Source: Cupriavidus neocaledonicus | Lineage (GTDB): Bacteria > Pseudomonadota > Gammaproteobacteria > Burkholderiales > Burkholderiaceae | DNA: 64,000 bases | Direction of reading: 5' to 3' | NCBI RefSeq assembly: GCF_000372525.1 | Contig: NZ_AQUR01000105.1 | Location: forward strand, 163,435-227,434 | Shown: piece after piece, positions 1 through 9,576 of the stretch | How the letters are laid out: each line of letters starts with the position of its first letter | How positions within the stretch are numbered: position 1 is the stretch's first letter | Program-made: the position numbers and the translations under genes | Notes under the pieces: generated by a model | What the model was told of the DNA's origin: nothing | The model's database searches: none | What the model saw: the letters and a program-made list of their open reading frames with translations, nothing else

Positions 1-635
1 CCTATATCCGTCCGCTGTTCTGCCGCGGCAAGGGGCCGTTCCGCTGGGTCGCGCTGTCGGGCGACCCGGAAGACATTTACAAGACCGACGCCAAGATGAA
101 GGAGCTGTTCCCGGAGGACAAGTCCCTGCACCGCTGGCTCGACATGGCGCACGACCGCATCGCCTTCCAGGGCCTGCCGGCGCGGATCTGCTGGGTGGGG
201 CTGGACGAGCGCCATCGCGCCGGGCTGGCCTTCAACGAGATGGTGAAGTCGGGCGAGCTGAAGGCGCCGGTGGTGATCGGCCGCGACCACCTGGACTGCG
301 GCTCGGTGGCGTCGCCCAACCGCGAGACCGAAGCCATGCGCGACGGCTCCGACGCGGTGTCCGACTGGCCGCTGCTGAACGCGCTGCTGAACACCGCCGG
401 CGGTGCCACCTGGGTCAGCCTGCACCATGGCGGCGGCGTCGGCATGGGCTTCTCGCAGCATTCCGGCGTGGTAATCGTGTGCGATGGCACCGATGCGGCG
501 GCAAAGCGCATCGAGCGCGTGCTGTGGAACGATCCGGCCACCGGCGTGATGCGCCATGCGGATGCGGGCTATGACCTCGCCCTCGCCTGCGCGCACGAAA
601 AGGGCCTGGACCTGCCGATGGTGAAGGGCGTATGA
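1..635 (+). CDS. hutU: Urocanate hydratase, C-terminal part (5' end outside window)
   Basis: The reading frame is open from base 3 and ends at TGA 633-635, giving about 210 C-terminal residues. Urocanase converts urocanate to imidazolonepropionate in the cytoplasm, the second step of histidine breakdown. The family's conserved C-terminal stretch is visible: GRDHLDCGSVASPNRET followed by GGGVGMGFSQHSG, part of the NAD-binding region. The stop overlaps the hutD start in an ATGA, so the genes are translationally coupled. The following hutD, hutI, hutF and hutG genes confirm the pathway. The N-terminal half lies upstream of the window. Confidence 0.96.
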   Translation, partial: YIRPLFCRGKGPFRWVALSGDPEDIYKTDAKMKELFPEDKSLHRWLDMAHDRIAFQGLPARICWVGLDERHRAGLAFNEMVKSGELKAPVVIGRDHLDCGSVASPNRETEAMRDGSDAVSDWPLLNALLNTAGGATWVSLHHGGGVGMGFSQHSGVVIVCDGTDAAAKRIERVLWNDPATGVMRHADAGYDLALACAHEKGLDLPMVKGV

Positions 636-1234
636 GCCCGGCGCTGCTTCAATCCTTCGCGCTGGCCGACATCGCGCCCACGCGCTGGAAGAACGGCGGC
701 GGCAACACGCGCGAGATCGCCGTGTGGCCGCCGGGTGCGGGCATGGATGACTTTGTCTGGCGCCTGAGCGTCGCCGATATCGAACGCGATGGCCCGTTCT
801 CGGCGTTCCCGGGCATCGATCGCCAGATCGTGCTGCTCGACGGCGCGGGCGTGACCTTGCGCGCGGACGACGGCAGCTTCAGCCATCGCCTGGCCGGTGT
901 CGGCGAGCCATTCGCGTTTTCCGGCGATACCAGCCTGCAGGCGACGCTGCTCGACGGCGCCACGCGCGATTTCAACGTGATGACGCGGCGCGGACACTGC
1001 CGTGCGCGGGTCGCGGCGTTCCGCGCAGGGTTTGCGGTCAGCACCGGCAGCCAGACGCTGTGCCTGCTGGCCGTCAGCGGTGCCTGGCAGGCGAAGGACG
1101 CGACCACGCTGCTGCAAGCGGGCGACGGCCTGCTGGCTGGCGCCGCCGCCTCCGCATCGACCCTTGCGTTTGAACCCGCCGGTGACGCGGCGCTGTGCCT
1201 GTGCGTCACCCTGGAAATGGAGCCCGCTCAATGA
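632..1234 (+). CDS. hutD: HutD/Ves family protein
   Basis: A 200-residue cupin-like protein of the HutD/Ves family. HutD is found inside hut operons and is thought to tune histidine use, perhaps by binding a pathway intermediate such as formylglutamate or urocanate; no catalytic activity is established. The family signature is visible at the N terminus (residues about 14-32, including RWKNGGGNTREIA), followed by WRLSVADIERDGPFSAFPGIDR. It overlaps hutU upstream and hutI downstream by ATGA, so it is a coupled member of the operon. Family assignment is firm, function is not. Confidence 0.93.
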   Translation: MSPALLQSFALADIAPTRWKNGGGNTREIAVWPPGAGMDDFVWRLSVADIERDGPFSAFPGIDRQIVLLDGAGVTLRADDGSFSHRLAGVGEPFAFSGDTSLQATLLDGATRDFNVMTRRGHCRARVAAFRAGFAVSTGSQTLCLLAVSGAWQAKDATTLLQAGDGLLAGAAASASTLAFEPAGDAALCLCVTLEMEPAQ

Positions 1235-2484
1235 CGCTGACCTCTGTATCCGCCGCATCCAGCGCGGACGGTGTCTGGCACAACTGCCACCTGCTGCCCG
1301 ACGCCGATCCCGCGCAGGCGCTCCGCGATGCCGCGCTGGTGGTCGAGCACGGGCGCATCGCCTGGCTCGGCGCGGCAGCGGAGTTGCCCGAGGCCTGGCG
1401 CGGCGCGCCGCGCCATGACGGCAACGGTGCCTGGATCACGCCGGGGCTGGTCGATTGCCACACGCACCTGGTCTACGGCGGCCAGCGCGCCGACGAGTTC
1501 GCCATGCGCCTGGCCGGCGCCGGCTATGAGGAGATCGCACGCGCCGGCGGCGGCATCGTGTCGACGGTGCGCGCCACGCGCGGCGCCGACGAAGACACGC
1601 TGTTCGCACAGGCCGCGGCGCGCCTGCAGCCGCTGCTGGCCGAGGGCGTCACCGCCATCGAGATCAAGTCCGGCTACGGACTGAACCTGGAATCCGAACG
1701 CAAGCAGCTGCGCGTGGCGCGCCGGCTGGGCGAGCATTTCGGCGTCTCGGTCCATACCACCTTCCTCGGCGCGCACGCGCTGCCGCCGGAATACGCCGGC
1801 CGGGCCGACGACTATATCGAGCTGGTCTGCAACACCATGCTGCCGGCGCTGGCCGACGAGGGCCTGGTCGATGCCGTCGATGCCTTCTGCGAGTCGATCG
1901 GTTTCTCGATCGCGCAGACCGAGCGCGTGTTCGACGCCGCCGCGCGTCACGGCCTGCGCGTCAAGCTGCATGCGGAGCAGCTCAGCAACCTCGGCGGCGC
2001 CGCGCTGGCGGCACGCCACCGCGCGCTCTCGGCCGACCATCTCGAGCATCTCGACGAAGCCGGCGTGGCCGCGATGGCCGAAGCCGGCACGGTCGCGGTG
2101 CTGCTGCCGGGCGCCTACTACTTCCTGCGCGACACCAACCTGCCGCCGATCGCGCTGCTGCGCCAGTACGGCGTGCCGATGGCGATCTCGACCGACCACA
2201 ATCCCGGCACCTCGCCGGTGACCTCGCTGCTGCTGATGATGAATATGGCCTGCACGCTGTTCCGCCTGACGGTGCCCGAAGCGCTCGCCGGCGTGACCGC
2301 GCACGCGGCGCGCGCGCTCGGCGCCGCCGATCGTCATGGGCGGCTGGCAGTGGGACGGGCGGCCGATTTCGCGCTGTGGCGCATCGATTCGCCCGCCGAG
2401 CTGGCTTACTGGTTCGGCCGCAATCCGGTCGCGACGGTGGTGCGCCAGGGTCGCGTCCATGCCGGCGCGGGAGCCACGGCATGA
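1231..2484 (+). CDS. hutI: Imidazolonepropionase
   Basis: A 417-residue amidohydrolase that hydrolyses imidazolone-5-propionate to N-formimidoyl-L-glutamate, the third step of histidine breakdown. Metal-binding and active-site motifs are in place: DCHTHLVYGG near residue 75, KLHAEQ, SADHLEH, and STDHNPG in the C-terminal third. An upstream in-frame start at 1195 exists, but ATG 1231 overlaps the hutD stop (ATGA) and gives the usual family length, so I chose it. The 3' end overlaps hutF in the same way. Confidence 0.96.
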   Translation: MTLTSVSAASSADGVWHNCHLLPDADPAQALRDAALVVEHGRIAWLGAAAELPEAWRGAPRHDGNGAWITPGLVDCHTHLVYGGQRADEFAMRLAGAGYEEIARAGGGIVSTVRATRGADEDTLFAQAAARLQPLLAEGVTAIEIKSGYGLNLESERKQLRVARRLGEHFGVSVHTTFLGAHALPPEYAGRADDYIELVCNTMLPALADEGLVDAVDAFCESIGFSIAQTERVFDAAARHGLRVKLHAEQLSNLGGAALAARHRALSADHLEHLDEAGVAAMAEAGTVAVLLPGAYYFLRDTNLPPIALLRQYGVPMAISTDHNPGTSPVTSLLLMMNMACTLFRLTVPEALAGVTAHAARALGAADRHGRLAVGRAADFALWRIDSPAELAYWFGRNPVATVVRQGRVHAGAGATA

Positions 2485-3887
2485 GCGCCACGCAACTGTT
2501 CGCGCCGTTCGCGCTGCTGCCGGAAGGCTGGTCCCGCGACGTGCTGCTGGCCTGGGACGAGCACGGGCGCTTTACCGCCGTGCAGGCCGGCGCGGCGCCT
2601 GCCGCCGGCGTGCCGCAGGCGGCGGGCCCGGTGTTGCCGGGCATGCCCAACCTGCATTCGCATGCGTTCCAGCGCGGCTTCGCCGGCCTGACGGAATTCC
2701 GCAGCCGCCCGCAGGGCGACGATCCGGCCGGCGCCGACTCGTTCTGGAGCTGGCGCACGCTGATGTACCGCTTCGCGCAGCGGCTCTCGCCCGACACGCT
2801 GGAGGCGGTCGCCACGCAGCTCTATATCGAGATGCTGCGCGCCGGCTATACCAGCGTGTGCGAGTTCCACTACGTGCATCACGACGAAGGCGGCAGGCCC
2901 TATGCCGATGCCGCCGAGATGTCGCTGCGGCTGCTGCGCGCGGCGCAGCGCACCGGCATCGGCATGACGCTGCTGCCGGTGCTGTACCAGAGCGCGGGCT
3001 TTGGCGGCAAGCCGCCGCTGGAAGGGCAGCGGCGCTTCCTGCATGACACCGATGCGATGCTGAGACTGCTGGAGCGGCTGCAACCGGCGTGCGCGCAGTC
3101 CGGCGCGCGCCTGGGGCTGGCACCGCACTCGCTGCGCGCGGTGCCGGAGGCAAGCCTGGTGCATGCCCTGGCCGGCCTGCGCGCGCTCGACGCGCAGGCC
3201 CCGGTCCATATCCATATCGCCGAGCAGCAGAAGGAGGTCGACGACTGCATCGCGTGGTCGGGCACGCGCCCGGTGACGTGGCTGTTCGACCATGTCGACG
3301 TCGATGCGCGCTGGTGCCTGGTGCATGCCACCCATATGGACTGGGACGAGCGCCGGCGCCTCGCGCACAGCGGCGCCGTGGCCGGCATCTGCCCGACCAC
3401 CGAGGCCAACCTGGGCGACGGCGTGTTCGAGGCCGCGCCCTACCTGGCGCAGCAGGGCGCCTGGGGCATCGGCTCGGACAGCCATGCCAGCGTCAGCGTG
3501 GCGGAGGAGCTGCGGCTGTTCGAATACGGCCAGCGGCTCGGCCTGCAGCGGCGCAACGTGCTCGCCTCCGACACCCACGCGCAGGTGGCGGACCGCCTGT
3601 ACCTGGAAGCGGTGGCCGGCGGCGCACGGGCATCGGGCCGCGCGGTGGCCGGACTGGCAGTGGGCCAGCAGGCCGACTTCGTGGTGCTGGACGGCGCGCA
3701 TCCGACCCTGGCGGGACTCGACGGGCCGCAGGCACTGGCCACGCACGTGTTCGCCTGCCACGGCCATGAGACACTAGCGGAAGTCCGCACCGCCGGGCGC
3801 AGCCGCGTGCAGCATGGCGCGCATCCGCTGCAGGCGGACGCCGGGCGCCTGTTCATCGCGGCGCGCGCCAGCCTGCTGGCCGACTGA
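2481..3887 (+). CDS. hutF: Formimidoylglutamate deiminase
   Basis: A 468-residue amidohydrolase-superfamily enzyme that deiminates N-formimidoyl-L-glutamate to N-formyl-L-glutamate and ammonia. With HutG it forms the two-step end of the pathway seen in Pseudomonas and many Burkholderiales, in place of formimidoylglutamase. Visible motifs are PNLHSHAFQRG (metal HxH), HIHIAEQQKEVDDC, CLVHATHMD and GSDSHASV. The ATG at 2481 overlaps the hutI stop; the frame stays open upstream, but that part lies inside hutI. Confidence 0.95.
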   Translation: MSATQLFAPFALLPEGWSRDVLLAWDEHGRFTAVQAGAAPAAGVPQAAGPVLPGMPNLHSHAFQRGFAGLTEFRSRPQGDDPAGADSFWSWRTLMYRFAQRLSPDTLEAVATQLYIEMLRAGYTSVCEFHYVHHDEGGRPYADAAEMSLRLLRAAQRTGIGMTLLPVLYQSAGFGGKPPLEGQRRFLHDTDAMLRLLERLQPACAQSGARLGLAPHSLRAVPEASLVHALAGLRALDAQAPVHIHIAEQQKEVDDCIAWSGTRPVTWLFDHVDVDARWCLVHATHMDWDERRRLAHSGAVAGICPTTEANLGDGVFEAAPYLAQQGAWGIGSDSHASVSVAEELRLFEYGQRLGLQRRNVLASDTHAQVADRLYLEAVAGGARASGRAVAGLAVGQQADFVVLDGAHPTLAGLDGPQALATHVFACHGHETLAEVRTAGRSRVQHGAHPLQADAGRLFIAARASLLAD

Positions 3888-3920
3888 AACCGGGCGCACG
3901 CCCACTGCATCGCAACCACC

Positions 3921-4733
3921 ATGTCCTTTTCCACCGATACCCCCGCCTTCACCCTGCACCGGGGCACGCGCCCGTTGCTGGTATCGATGCCGCATGTCGG
4001 CACGCACCTGCCCGCATCGGTCTCGCAGCGCCTGACCGCCGAGGCCCGCACCGTGCCCGACACCGACTGGCACCTGGAGCGCCTGTACGACTTCGCCCGC
4101 GAACTCGGCGCGTCGGTGCTGGCGGCCACGCACTCGCGCTACGTGGTCGACCTGAACCGCCCGCCCGACAACGCCAACCTGTATCCCGGCCAGGACACCA
4201 CCGGCCTGTGCCCGGTCGACACCTTCGACAAGACGCCGCTCTATGCCGATGGCAGCGGTCCCGACGACGCCGAGATCGCCGCGCGCCGCGACGCGATCTG
4301 GCGCCCGTACCACCAGGCGCTGGCCGACGAGCTGGCACGTCTGAAGGCCGAGCACGGCACGGTCGCGCTATGGGATGCGCATTCGATCCGTTCGCTGCTG
4401 CCGCGCTTCTTCGACGGCAAGCTGCCCGACTTCAACCTCGGCACCGCCAACGGCGACAGCTGCGACGCCGCGCTCGCCGGCCAGCTGCTGGAACAGGCCA
4501 GCGCGGTACCGGGCCATACCGCGGTGCTCAACGGCCGCTTCAAGGGTGGCTATATCACGCGGCAATACGGCAAGCCGGCCGAGGGCGTGCACGCGGTGCA
4601 GCTGGAGCTGTCGCAGTGCGCCTACATGAGCGAGGTGTATCCGTTCGCCTACGACCAGGCGCTGGCCACGGCGCTGCAGCCGGCGCTGCGCGGCATGCTG
4701 GCGACGGTGCTGGAATTCGTCGAGTCCCGCTGA
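3921..4733 (+). CDS. hutG: N-formylglutamate deformylase
   Basis: A 270-residue N-formylglutamate amidohydrolase that releases glutamate and formate, the last step of the HutF/HutG route. Family motifs are SMPHVGTHLP near residue 27, DTDWHLERLYDF and VVDLNRPPDNANLYPGQDT. It begins 33 bases after hutF and is the last gene of the hut operon here. A terminator just downstream serves the opposite strand and may stop this operon too. Confidence 0.95.
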   Translation: MSFSTDTPAFTLHRGTRPLLVSMPHVGTHLPASVSQRLTAEARTVPDTDWHLERLYDFARELGASVLAATHSRYVVDLNRPPDNANLYPGQDTTGLCPVDTFDKTPLYADGSGPDDAEIAARRDAIWRPYHQALADELARLKAEHGTVALWDAHSIRSLLPRFFDGKLPDFNLGTANGDSCDAALAGQLLEQASAVPGHTAVLNGRFKGGYITRQYGKPAEGVHAVQLELSQCAYMSEVYPFAYDQALATALQPALRGMLATVLEFVESR

Positions 4734-4743
4734 GACACAGCGG

Positions 4744-4775
4744 GAAAAAAAAGAGGCCCGGCGCGATGCCGGGCC
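4744..4775 (-). terminator. Intrinsic terminator of the aspT-asD unit
   Basis: On the minus strand a GC-rich stem (GCCCGGC paired with GCCGGGC, 4756-4762 with 4768-4774, 5-base loop) is followed by a run of eight T residues (4744-4751 on the plus strand are A). It lies between the convergent hutG and asD stops. On the plus strand no T-run follows, so it should act mainly on asD transcripts. Confidence 0.75.
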
Positions 4776-4795
4776 CCGGGCACGCCGGTGCTGGC

Positions 4796-6421
4796 CTACT
4801 TCTTCACCACGTGCTTGTTGGCCGTGTCGCCGGTGGCCTCGTTGTACTTTTCCACATAGGATTCGAACAGCTTGCGGATCGAGCGGCCGATCTTGGCGTA
4901 GTCCGCTTCGTTCAGGTTCGCCAGCGAGACCCGCCCGGACGGATGGCGGGTGCCGAAGCCGCGCCCCGGCAGCAACACCACGCCGGCCTCGTCGGCCAGC
5001 TCGAACAGCAACTCGTTGGGCTCGACCGCCTCCATCACCCATTTGACGAATTCCGGCCCGATCGCCTTGCCGCCGAGCTGTTCGATATCGAGCAGCGTGT
5101 AGTAGTCGACCGCGTTCGGGTCGTCGCTCTCCGGCGCAATGCCGATCTCGCGGTACAACGCGGCCTTGCGGCTGCGGATCAGCCGCTTCATCGCGTTCTT
5201 GTAGTTGTCCGGCGTATCCATCAGCGAGAACAGCGAGAACAGCACCATCTGCACCTGCTGCGGGGTCGACAGGCCGGCCGTGTGGTTCAGTGCCACGGTG
5301 CGGCTGTCGGCGACCAGGCGGTCGATGAACTTGAGCTTCTCCGGCTCGGTCGTGATCGAGCTGTAGCGCTTGTTCAGCTGCTGGCGCTGCGCATCGGGCA
5401 GCTTGCCGATCTGCAAGTCGAAGATGTTGTCGCGGTGCGTGGCGATCACGCCCAGGCGCCAGCCGGTCGCGCCGAAATACTTGGAGAACGAATACACCAG
5501 GATGGTGTTCTTCGGGCACATCGCGAACAGCGAGACAAAGTTGTCGGCAAAGGTGCCGTAGACGTCGTCGGTCAGGATGATCAGGTCGGGGCGCTCTTCG
5601 ATGATCGAGGCCAGGTATTCCAGGCTCTCGTCGCTCATGCGCACCGACGGCGGGTTGCTCGGGTTGACCAGGAAGAAGGCCTTGACCTTGGGGTCGCGCA
5701 GCTTGTCGAGTTCCTTCTTCGAGTATTGCCAGCGCGACTCGGGATCGGCGTCGACCGACAGCTCTACCAGCTGGTAGTCGTTGAGCTCGGGGATCTCGAT
5801 ATACGGCGTGAAGATGGGCATGCCGAGCGCGATGGTGTCGCCGGCCTTGAGCAGGTGGTTTTCGCGGATGGTGTTGAACAGGTACGTCATCGCCGCGGTG
5901 CCGCCCTCGACCGCGAACAGGTCGAAGTCGCCGATGAACGGATGGGCGCCGATCATCTCCTTGCGGATGTACTGGCCGACGATGGTCTCGGACAGCTTCA
6001 GCATGCGGTCCGGCACCGGATAGTTGCAGGCGAGGATGCCCTCGCACATCTCGTAGAGGAAGTCGCCGGCGTTCAGGCCGAGCTGGTCGCGCACGTACGA
6101 CACCGCGCCGGCCAGGAACTTCACGCCCGGGGTGTCGGCGAATTCGCGCGCGAACAGGTCGAAGCGTTCCTCGATGCCATCGCGGCGCGGAAAGCCGCCC
6201 ACGCCTTCGGGCATGTAAGAGAACGAACGCTCCGATTCGCGCATGGCGAACAGGCCCAGCTGCCAGAAACCGTGGCGCGGCACGGTGGCGAGGAAGTTGG
6301 GATTGCCGCGGCCAGCATTGAGCATCAGGCGTTCTGCGTCGCTGCTGGCAAGCTTGATCAGCTCATCCTTCAGCTCGAACGGGGACAGGCTGGCCAGCTT
6401 GGAGATATCGACTTTGCTCAT
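4796..6421 (-). CDS. asD: Bifunctional aspartate aminotransferase / L-aspartate 4-decarboxylase
   Basis: A 541-residue fold-type I PLP enzyme. It matches the aspartate 4-decarboxylase family, which makes L-alanine and CO2 from L-aspartate and also has aminotransferase activity. The PLP lysine is at about residue 314 in YSFSKYFGATGWRLG; NPSNPPS near 253 and DDVYGTF near 285 are the cofactor-contact motifs. The length fits the family (about 530-545) and is well over that of ordinary aspartate aminotransferases. A GGAG ribosome site precedes the ATG. It lies 87 bases downstream of aspT, and the pair forms a decarboxylation and exchange cycle. Confidence 0.93.
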   Translation of the reverse strand: MSKVDISKLASLSPFELKDELIKLASSDAERLMLNAGRGNPNFLATVPRHGFWQLGLFAMRESERSFSYMPEGVGGFPRRDGIEERFDLFAREFADTPGVKFLAGAVSYVRDQLGLNAGDFLYEMCEGILACNYPVPDRMLKLSETIVGQYIRKEMIGAHPFIGDFDLFAVEGGTAAMTYLFNTIRENHLLKAGDTIALGMPIFTPYIEIPELNDYQLVELSVDADPESRWQYSKKELDKLRDPKVKAFFLVNPSNPPSVRMSDESLEYLASIIEERPDLIILTDDVYGTFADNFVSLFAMCPKNTILVYSFSKYFGATGWRLGVIATHRDNIFDLQIGKLPDAQRQQLNKRYSSITTEPEKLKFIDRLVADSRTVALNHTAGLSTPQQVQMVLFSLFSLMDTPDNYKNAMKRLIRSRKAALYREIGIAPESDDPNAVDYYTLLDIEQLGGKAIGPEFVKWVMEAVEPNELLFELADEAGVVLLPGRGFGTRHPSGRVSLANLNEADYAKIGRSIRKLFESYVEKYNEATGDTANKHVVKK

Positions 6422-6508
6422 GACTTGCTCCTGTTTAGACGCTTGTCGTTGGGCTGGCAGGCCGCCATGGCAGATGGCGGCCCGGGCAGCGTGAATGGCA
6501 GGGAAGGC

Positions 6509-8194
6509 CTATACGAGGCCCACCACCAGCGGCCCCAGCAGGGTCAGCAGCACGTTGGCGAGGGCGTAGGTGATGGCGAAGGGAACGGTCGGCACCGGGC
6601 TTTCGGCCTTGTCGAGGATGCCGCCGAAGGCCGGGTTGGCACTGCGCGAGCCGGACAGCGCGCCGGCCAGCAGCGCGGCGTTGTCATACCTGAGCACGTA
6701 GCGGCCGAACAGCATCGTCAGGAACAGTGGCAGCAACGTCACCACCGCGCCCAGGATGAAGATGGTCAGCCCGCTCTGGCGCAGCGTGGACACGGCCTGC
6801 AAGCCCGAGTTGATGCCAACAATGGCGACGAACGCGGCCAGCCCGAAGTCCTTCAGCAACTGGCACGCGGCGGTCGGCATGGCGCCGAACATCTTGTGCT
6901 TGGACCGGGCCCAGCCGAACACCAGGCCGGACAGCAGCGCGCCGCCGCCCGCGCCCAGCGTCAGCGGGATCGAGCCGATGCGCCACACCAGCAGGCCGAT
7001 CAGCAGGCCCACCAGCACGCCGGCGCCGAAGTAGACGAAGTCGGTCTTCTCGCTGGGCACCAGCTCGTAGCCGGCCATCCCCGCCGCGCGCTTGGTGTCG
7101 GCCGGGGTGCCATACAGCGTGAGGATGTCGCCGTGCTGCAGCTTCAGTTCGGGCAGCAGCGGCAGCGGGTGGTCATAGCGCTCGATGCGCTCGATATAGA
7201 CGCCGTGGCGCATGTCGCGCCCGACCATCTCGACGATCTCCGCCACGGTCTTGTTGTTCATGCCCTTGGCGGTGAACACCACGTTGCGCGACTGCATCAC
7301 CGCGCCCATGCCGTCGGCATCGGCGACTTCCTCGCCGATCTGCGCGGCCGCCGGCACGATGGCATCGCGACGGCCGACCAGCAGCACCAGGTCGTCGTGC
7401 TGCAGCACCAGGTCCTGCGTGACGTCGAGCTGCTTGCCGGCGCGCTGCACCTTTTCCACGGTGACCAGGTCCTCGCCGCCCATCTCGAGCTGCGCGACGG
7501 TCTGTCCGGAAGCATCGTTGACGCGATACAGGCGGCCGACCAGCCGCGGCAGCGCGCCGCGCTGGCCCGGACCGTACTGGGGCAGGCCGCCGTTAAGCCT
7601 GGCCTCGACCTTCTTGGCATCCGTCTTCAGGTCCGCCTTCATGAAACGCGGCAGGATGTTGACGCAGACGATGATGGCGCCGAGCGAGCCGAATACATAG
7701 GTCACCGCATAGCCGATCGCGACGTTGGCCTGCAGGGTCTTGACCTGGTCGGGCGGCAGGCCCAGCTTGGTGATGGCGTCGCCCGCGGTGCCGATGATGG
7801 CCGACTGCGTCATGCCGCCGGCGGCCAGGCCCGCGGCCAGGCCCTTGTCGAGATGGAACAGCTTGGCCAGCACCACCACCGTGACCAGGCCGCACACCGC
7901 CATGAACACCGCCATGGCGATCTCGCGCAGCGAGCTGCGGTTCAGCGAGTTGAAGAACTGCGGGCCGCTTTCATAGCCGACCGCGTAGATGAAGACCGCG
8001 AACATCACCGCCTTGACGCCGTTGTCGATCTCGACGCCGAACTGGCTGATCACCACCGCGGCGAGCAGCGAGCCGGCCACGCCGCCCAGCTGGAACCGCC
8101 CGAACGTGATCTTGCCGATCGCGTAGCCGACCGCCAGCGACAGGAACAGCGCGGATTCGGGCGACTTCTGGAAAATCTCATGCAACCAGTCCAT
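6509..8194 (-). CDS. aspT: Aspartate:alanine antiporter
   Basis: A 561-residue membrane protein of the AspT/YidE family (AAEx). The N-terminal block of hydrophobic helices (residues about 10-165) and the C-terminal block (about 380-560) flank two central TrkA-C (RCK_C) domains, for example VTVEKVQRAGKQLDVTQ. AspT takes in aspartate and exports alanine; together with decarboxylation by AsD this consumes a cytoplasmic proton and builds proton-motive force. The frame extends upstream to 8365, but ATG 8194 has a GGAG ribosome site 6 bases upstream and starts at the family's usual N terminus (MDWLHEIF). Confidence 0.93.
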   Translation of the reverse strand: MDWLHEIFQKSPESALFLSLAVGYAIGKITFGRFQLGGVAGSLLAAVVISQFGVEIDNGVKAVMFAVFIYAVGYESGPQFFNSLNRSSLREIAMAVFMAVCGLVTVVVLAKLFHLDKGLAAGLAAGGMTQSAIIGTAGDAITKLGLPPDQVKTLQANVAIGYAVTYVFGSLGAIIVCVNILPRFMKADLKTDAKKVEARLNGGLPQYGPGQRGALPRLVGRLYRVNDASGQTVAQLEMGGEDLVTVEKVQRAGKQLDVTQDLVLQHDDLVLLVGRRDAIVPAAAQIGEEVADADGMGAVMQSRNVVFTAKGMNNKTVAEIVEMVGRDMRHGVYIERIERYDHPLPLLPELKLQHGDILTLYGTPADTKRAAGMAGYELVPSEKTDFVYFGAGVLVGLLIGLLVWRIGSIPLTLGAGGGALLSGLVFGWARSKHKMFGAMPTAACQLLKDFGLAAFVAIVGINSGLQAVSTLRQSGLTIFILGAVVTLLPLFLTMLFGRYVLRYDNAALLAGALSGSRSANPAFGGILDKAESPVPTVPFAITYALANVLLTLLGPLVVGLV

Positions 8195-8620
8195 CGAAGG
8201 CTCCTGGAACGAGTGAGGCAGGTTGGGCGAGTTGTGGCATCCGGGCGTGGGGGCGCTGGGGTTCGGCCTCGCAAGCGCCGCACGCGCAGGTGCCGCGTGA
8301 TGCGGCGCACCGGCCCTGGGCGCTGGGGCGATCATGGCGACGCTGGCCGTTTGCGGTGTCGGCACGCGGGCAACACGTGCGACGGCATGGCCGTGTCGAG
8401 GCAGCGAGAGGAATTATCTCTGCCGCGCCGGGGCGGGCGTAGTGAAAGCTTTTGTCGGTGAATTAAGCGCAGTCAACAATGCGCGCCAGGGAGGGCGCGG
8501 CTGCGCAGCGCGGTGGAGGCGCATGGCGCCGCGATGCGCGCGCATCCCCGCCGGAAGGAGGGCCCGCCTCACCCGGACGGGTGCGGCGGCAGGGGCGGGC
8601 ACCAGCGCATTGCGCCGCGC
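8195..8620. other. Intergenic stretch upstream of aspT
   Basis: About 425 bases between aspT and the M48 protease gene, both on the minus strand. I see no gene with coding character here. A minus-strand TTGACT hexamer at about 8474-8479 could be a -35 element for aspT, but there is no convincing -10 at the right distance. The part next to the protease gene is very GC-rich with short palindromes. Confidence 0.4.
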
Positions 8621-9364
8621 TCAGCGCGCGCCGGCGAGGCGCGCTTCGATATGCTTGGCGCGCTCGAGCGAACCCGGGTGCGAACTCAGCATGCTCGATT
8701 GCCCGCCGTCGAGTGTCGACATCTTGCGAAACGCCGACGCCAGCGCCTGGCGGTTGGCACCGTTCTTCGTCAGCAGGTCGAAGGAATAGTCGTCGGCCGC
8801 GGTTTCCTGGCGCTGCGAGAACTGCGCGTTGACGAACTGCTCGGCCAGCGCGCCGATCTGCGACGACGACAGCGCCGTGAGCGATGCGATGCCGGTCGAC
8901 CCCAGCAAGCCGCGCGCCGCGGCCGCGGTGTAGGCCACCTGCATTGCCGCCTTGGTGTGGCCCAGCGCCACATGGCCGATCTCGTGGCCGACCACGCCAC
9001 GCACCTCGTCGTCGCTGAGCAGGTCCATCAGCCCGCTGTAGACCCGCACGCAGCCGTTGGCCATGGCCCAGGCATTGATGTCCTTGGTCATGTAGACCTT
9101 GGCATCGAGCGGCAGCCCGGTATTGCCGAGGCCGCCCATGACGGTGGCCAGGCGCCGCGCGTAGGTGCTGCCGGCCGGCGCGATGGTGTTCTTCTTGTCC
9201 ATCTCGGCGCAGGACTGGTCCGACAGCGTCTTGACGTTGCTGTCCGACAGCGTGGCGGCGGTGAACAGGCTGCCGCCGGCCTGGGTCAGGCTTTCCATGT
9301 TGGCGCCGGCACAGCCCGCCAGCAGGGTGGCGCAGGCGAGGGCGGATAGGGTCAGTCGGCTCAT
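8621..9364 (-). CDS. M48 family metalloprotease, lipoprotein (LoiP/YcaL-like)
   Basis: A 247-residue zinc metalloprotease. The N terminus is a lipoprotein signal (MSRLTLSALACATLLAGC), with the lipobox LAGC at residues 15-18, so the protein should be anchored on the periplasmic side of a membrane. The zinc motif HEIGH lies in VVGHEIGHVALGH, and the third ligand region is ETAADDYSFDLL. Related proteins (LoiP, YcaL, BepA) take part in outer-membrane protein quality control. ATG 9364 is chosen because it gives the lipoprotein signal; the frame extends upstream to 9550 without one. Confidence 0.88.
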   Translation of the reverse strand: MSRLTLSALACATLLAGCAGANMESLTQAGGSLFTAATLSDSNVKTLSDQSCAEMDKKNTIAPAGSTYARRLATVMGGLGNTGLPLDAKVYMTKDINAWAMANGCVRVYSGLMDLLSDDEVRGVVGHEIGHVALGHTKAAMQVAYTAAAARGLLGSTGIASLTALSSSQIGALAEQFVNAQFSQRQETAADDYSFDLLTKNGANRQALASAFRKMSTLDGGQSSMLSSHPGSLERAKHIEARLAGAR

Positions 9365-9576
9365 GGTCGCTCCGGGGTTGATGGGATGGCAATGCCCTAG
9401 CATAGGAAGCCACGCCCCGGGGCACCAGTGGGCGCTGTCCGACATACCTTGAAACGTCGGCCGGAAGGCATTGCGGGTATCAGCGATGTGACCGACCCGG
9501 CTGGTGTTGCACGGCTTAGTTGGCGCGTACAAAACACCCTCGCCGGCCATTTATATTTGTAAGTACAAGTAATCCG

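Noticed and set aside
4208..8461. A 1417-codon open frame on the plus strand
   Set aside because: It is antisense to asD and aspT, Arg/Gln/His/Gly-rich and without any domain pattern; long antisense frames are expected at this GC content.
8474..8479. TTGACT as -35 of an aspT promoter
   Set aside because: No acceptable -10 lies 16-18 bases away, so it is mentioned only as a possibility.
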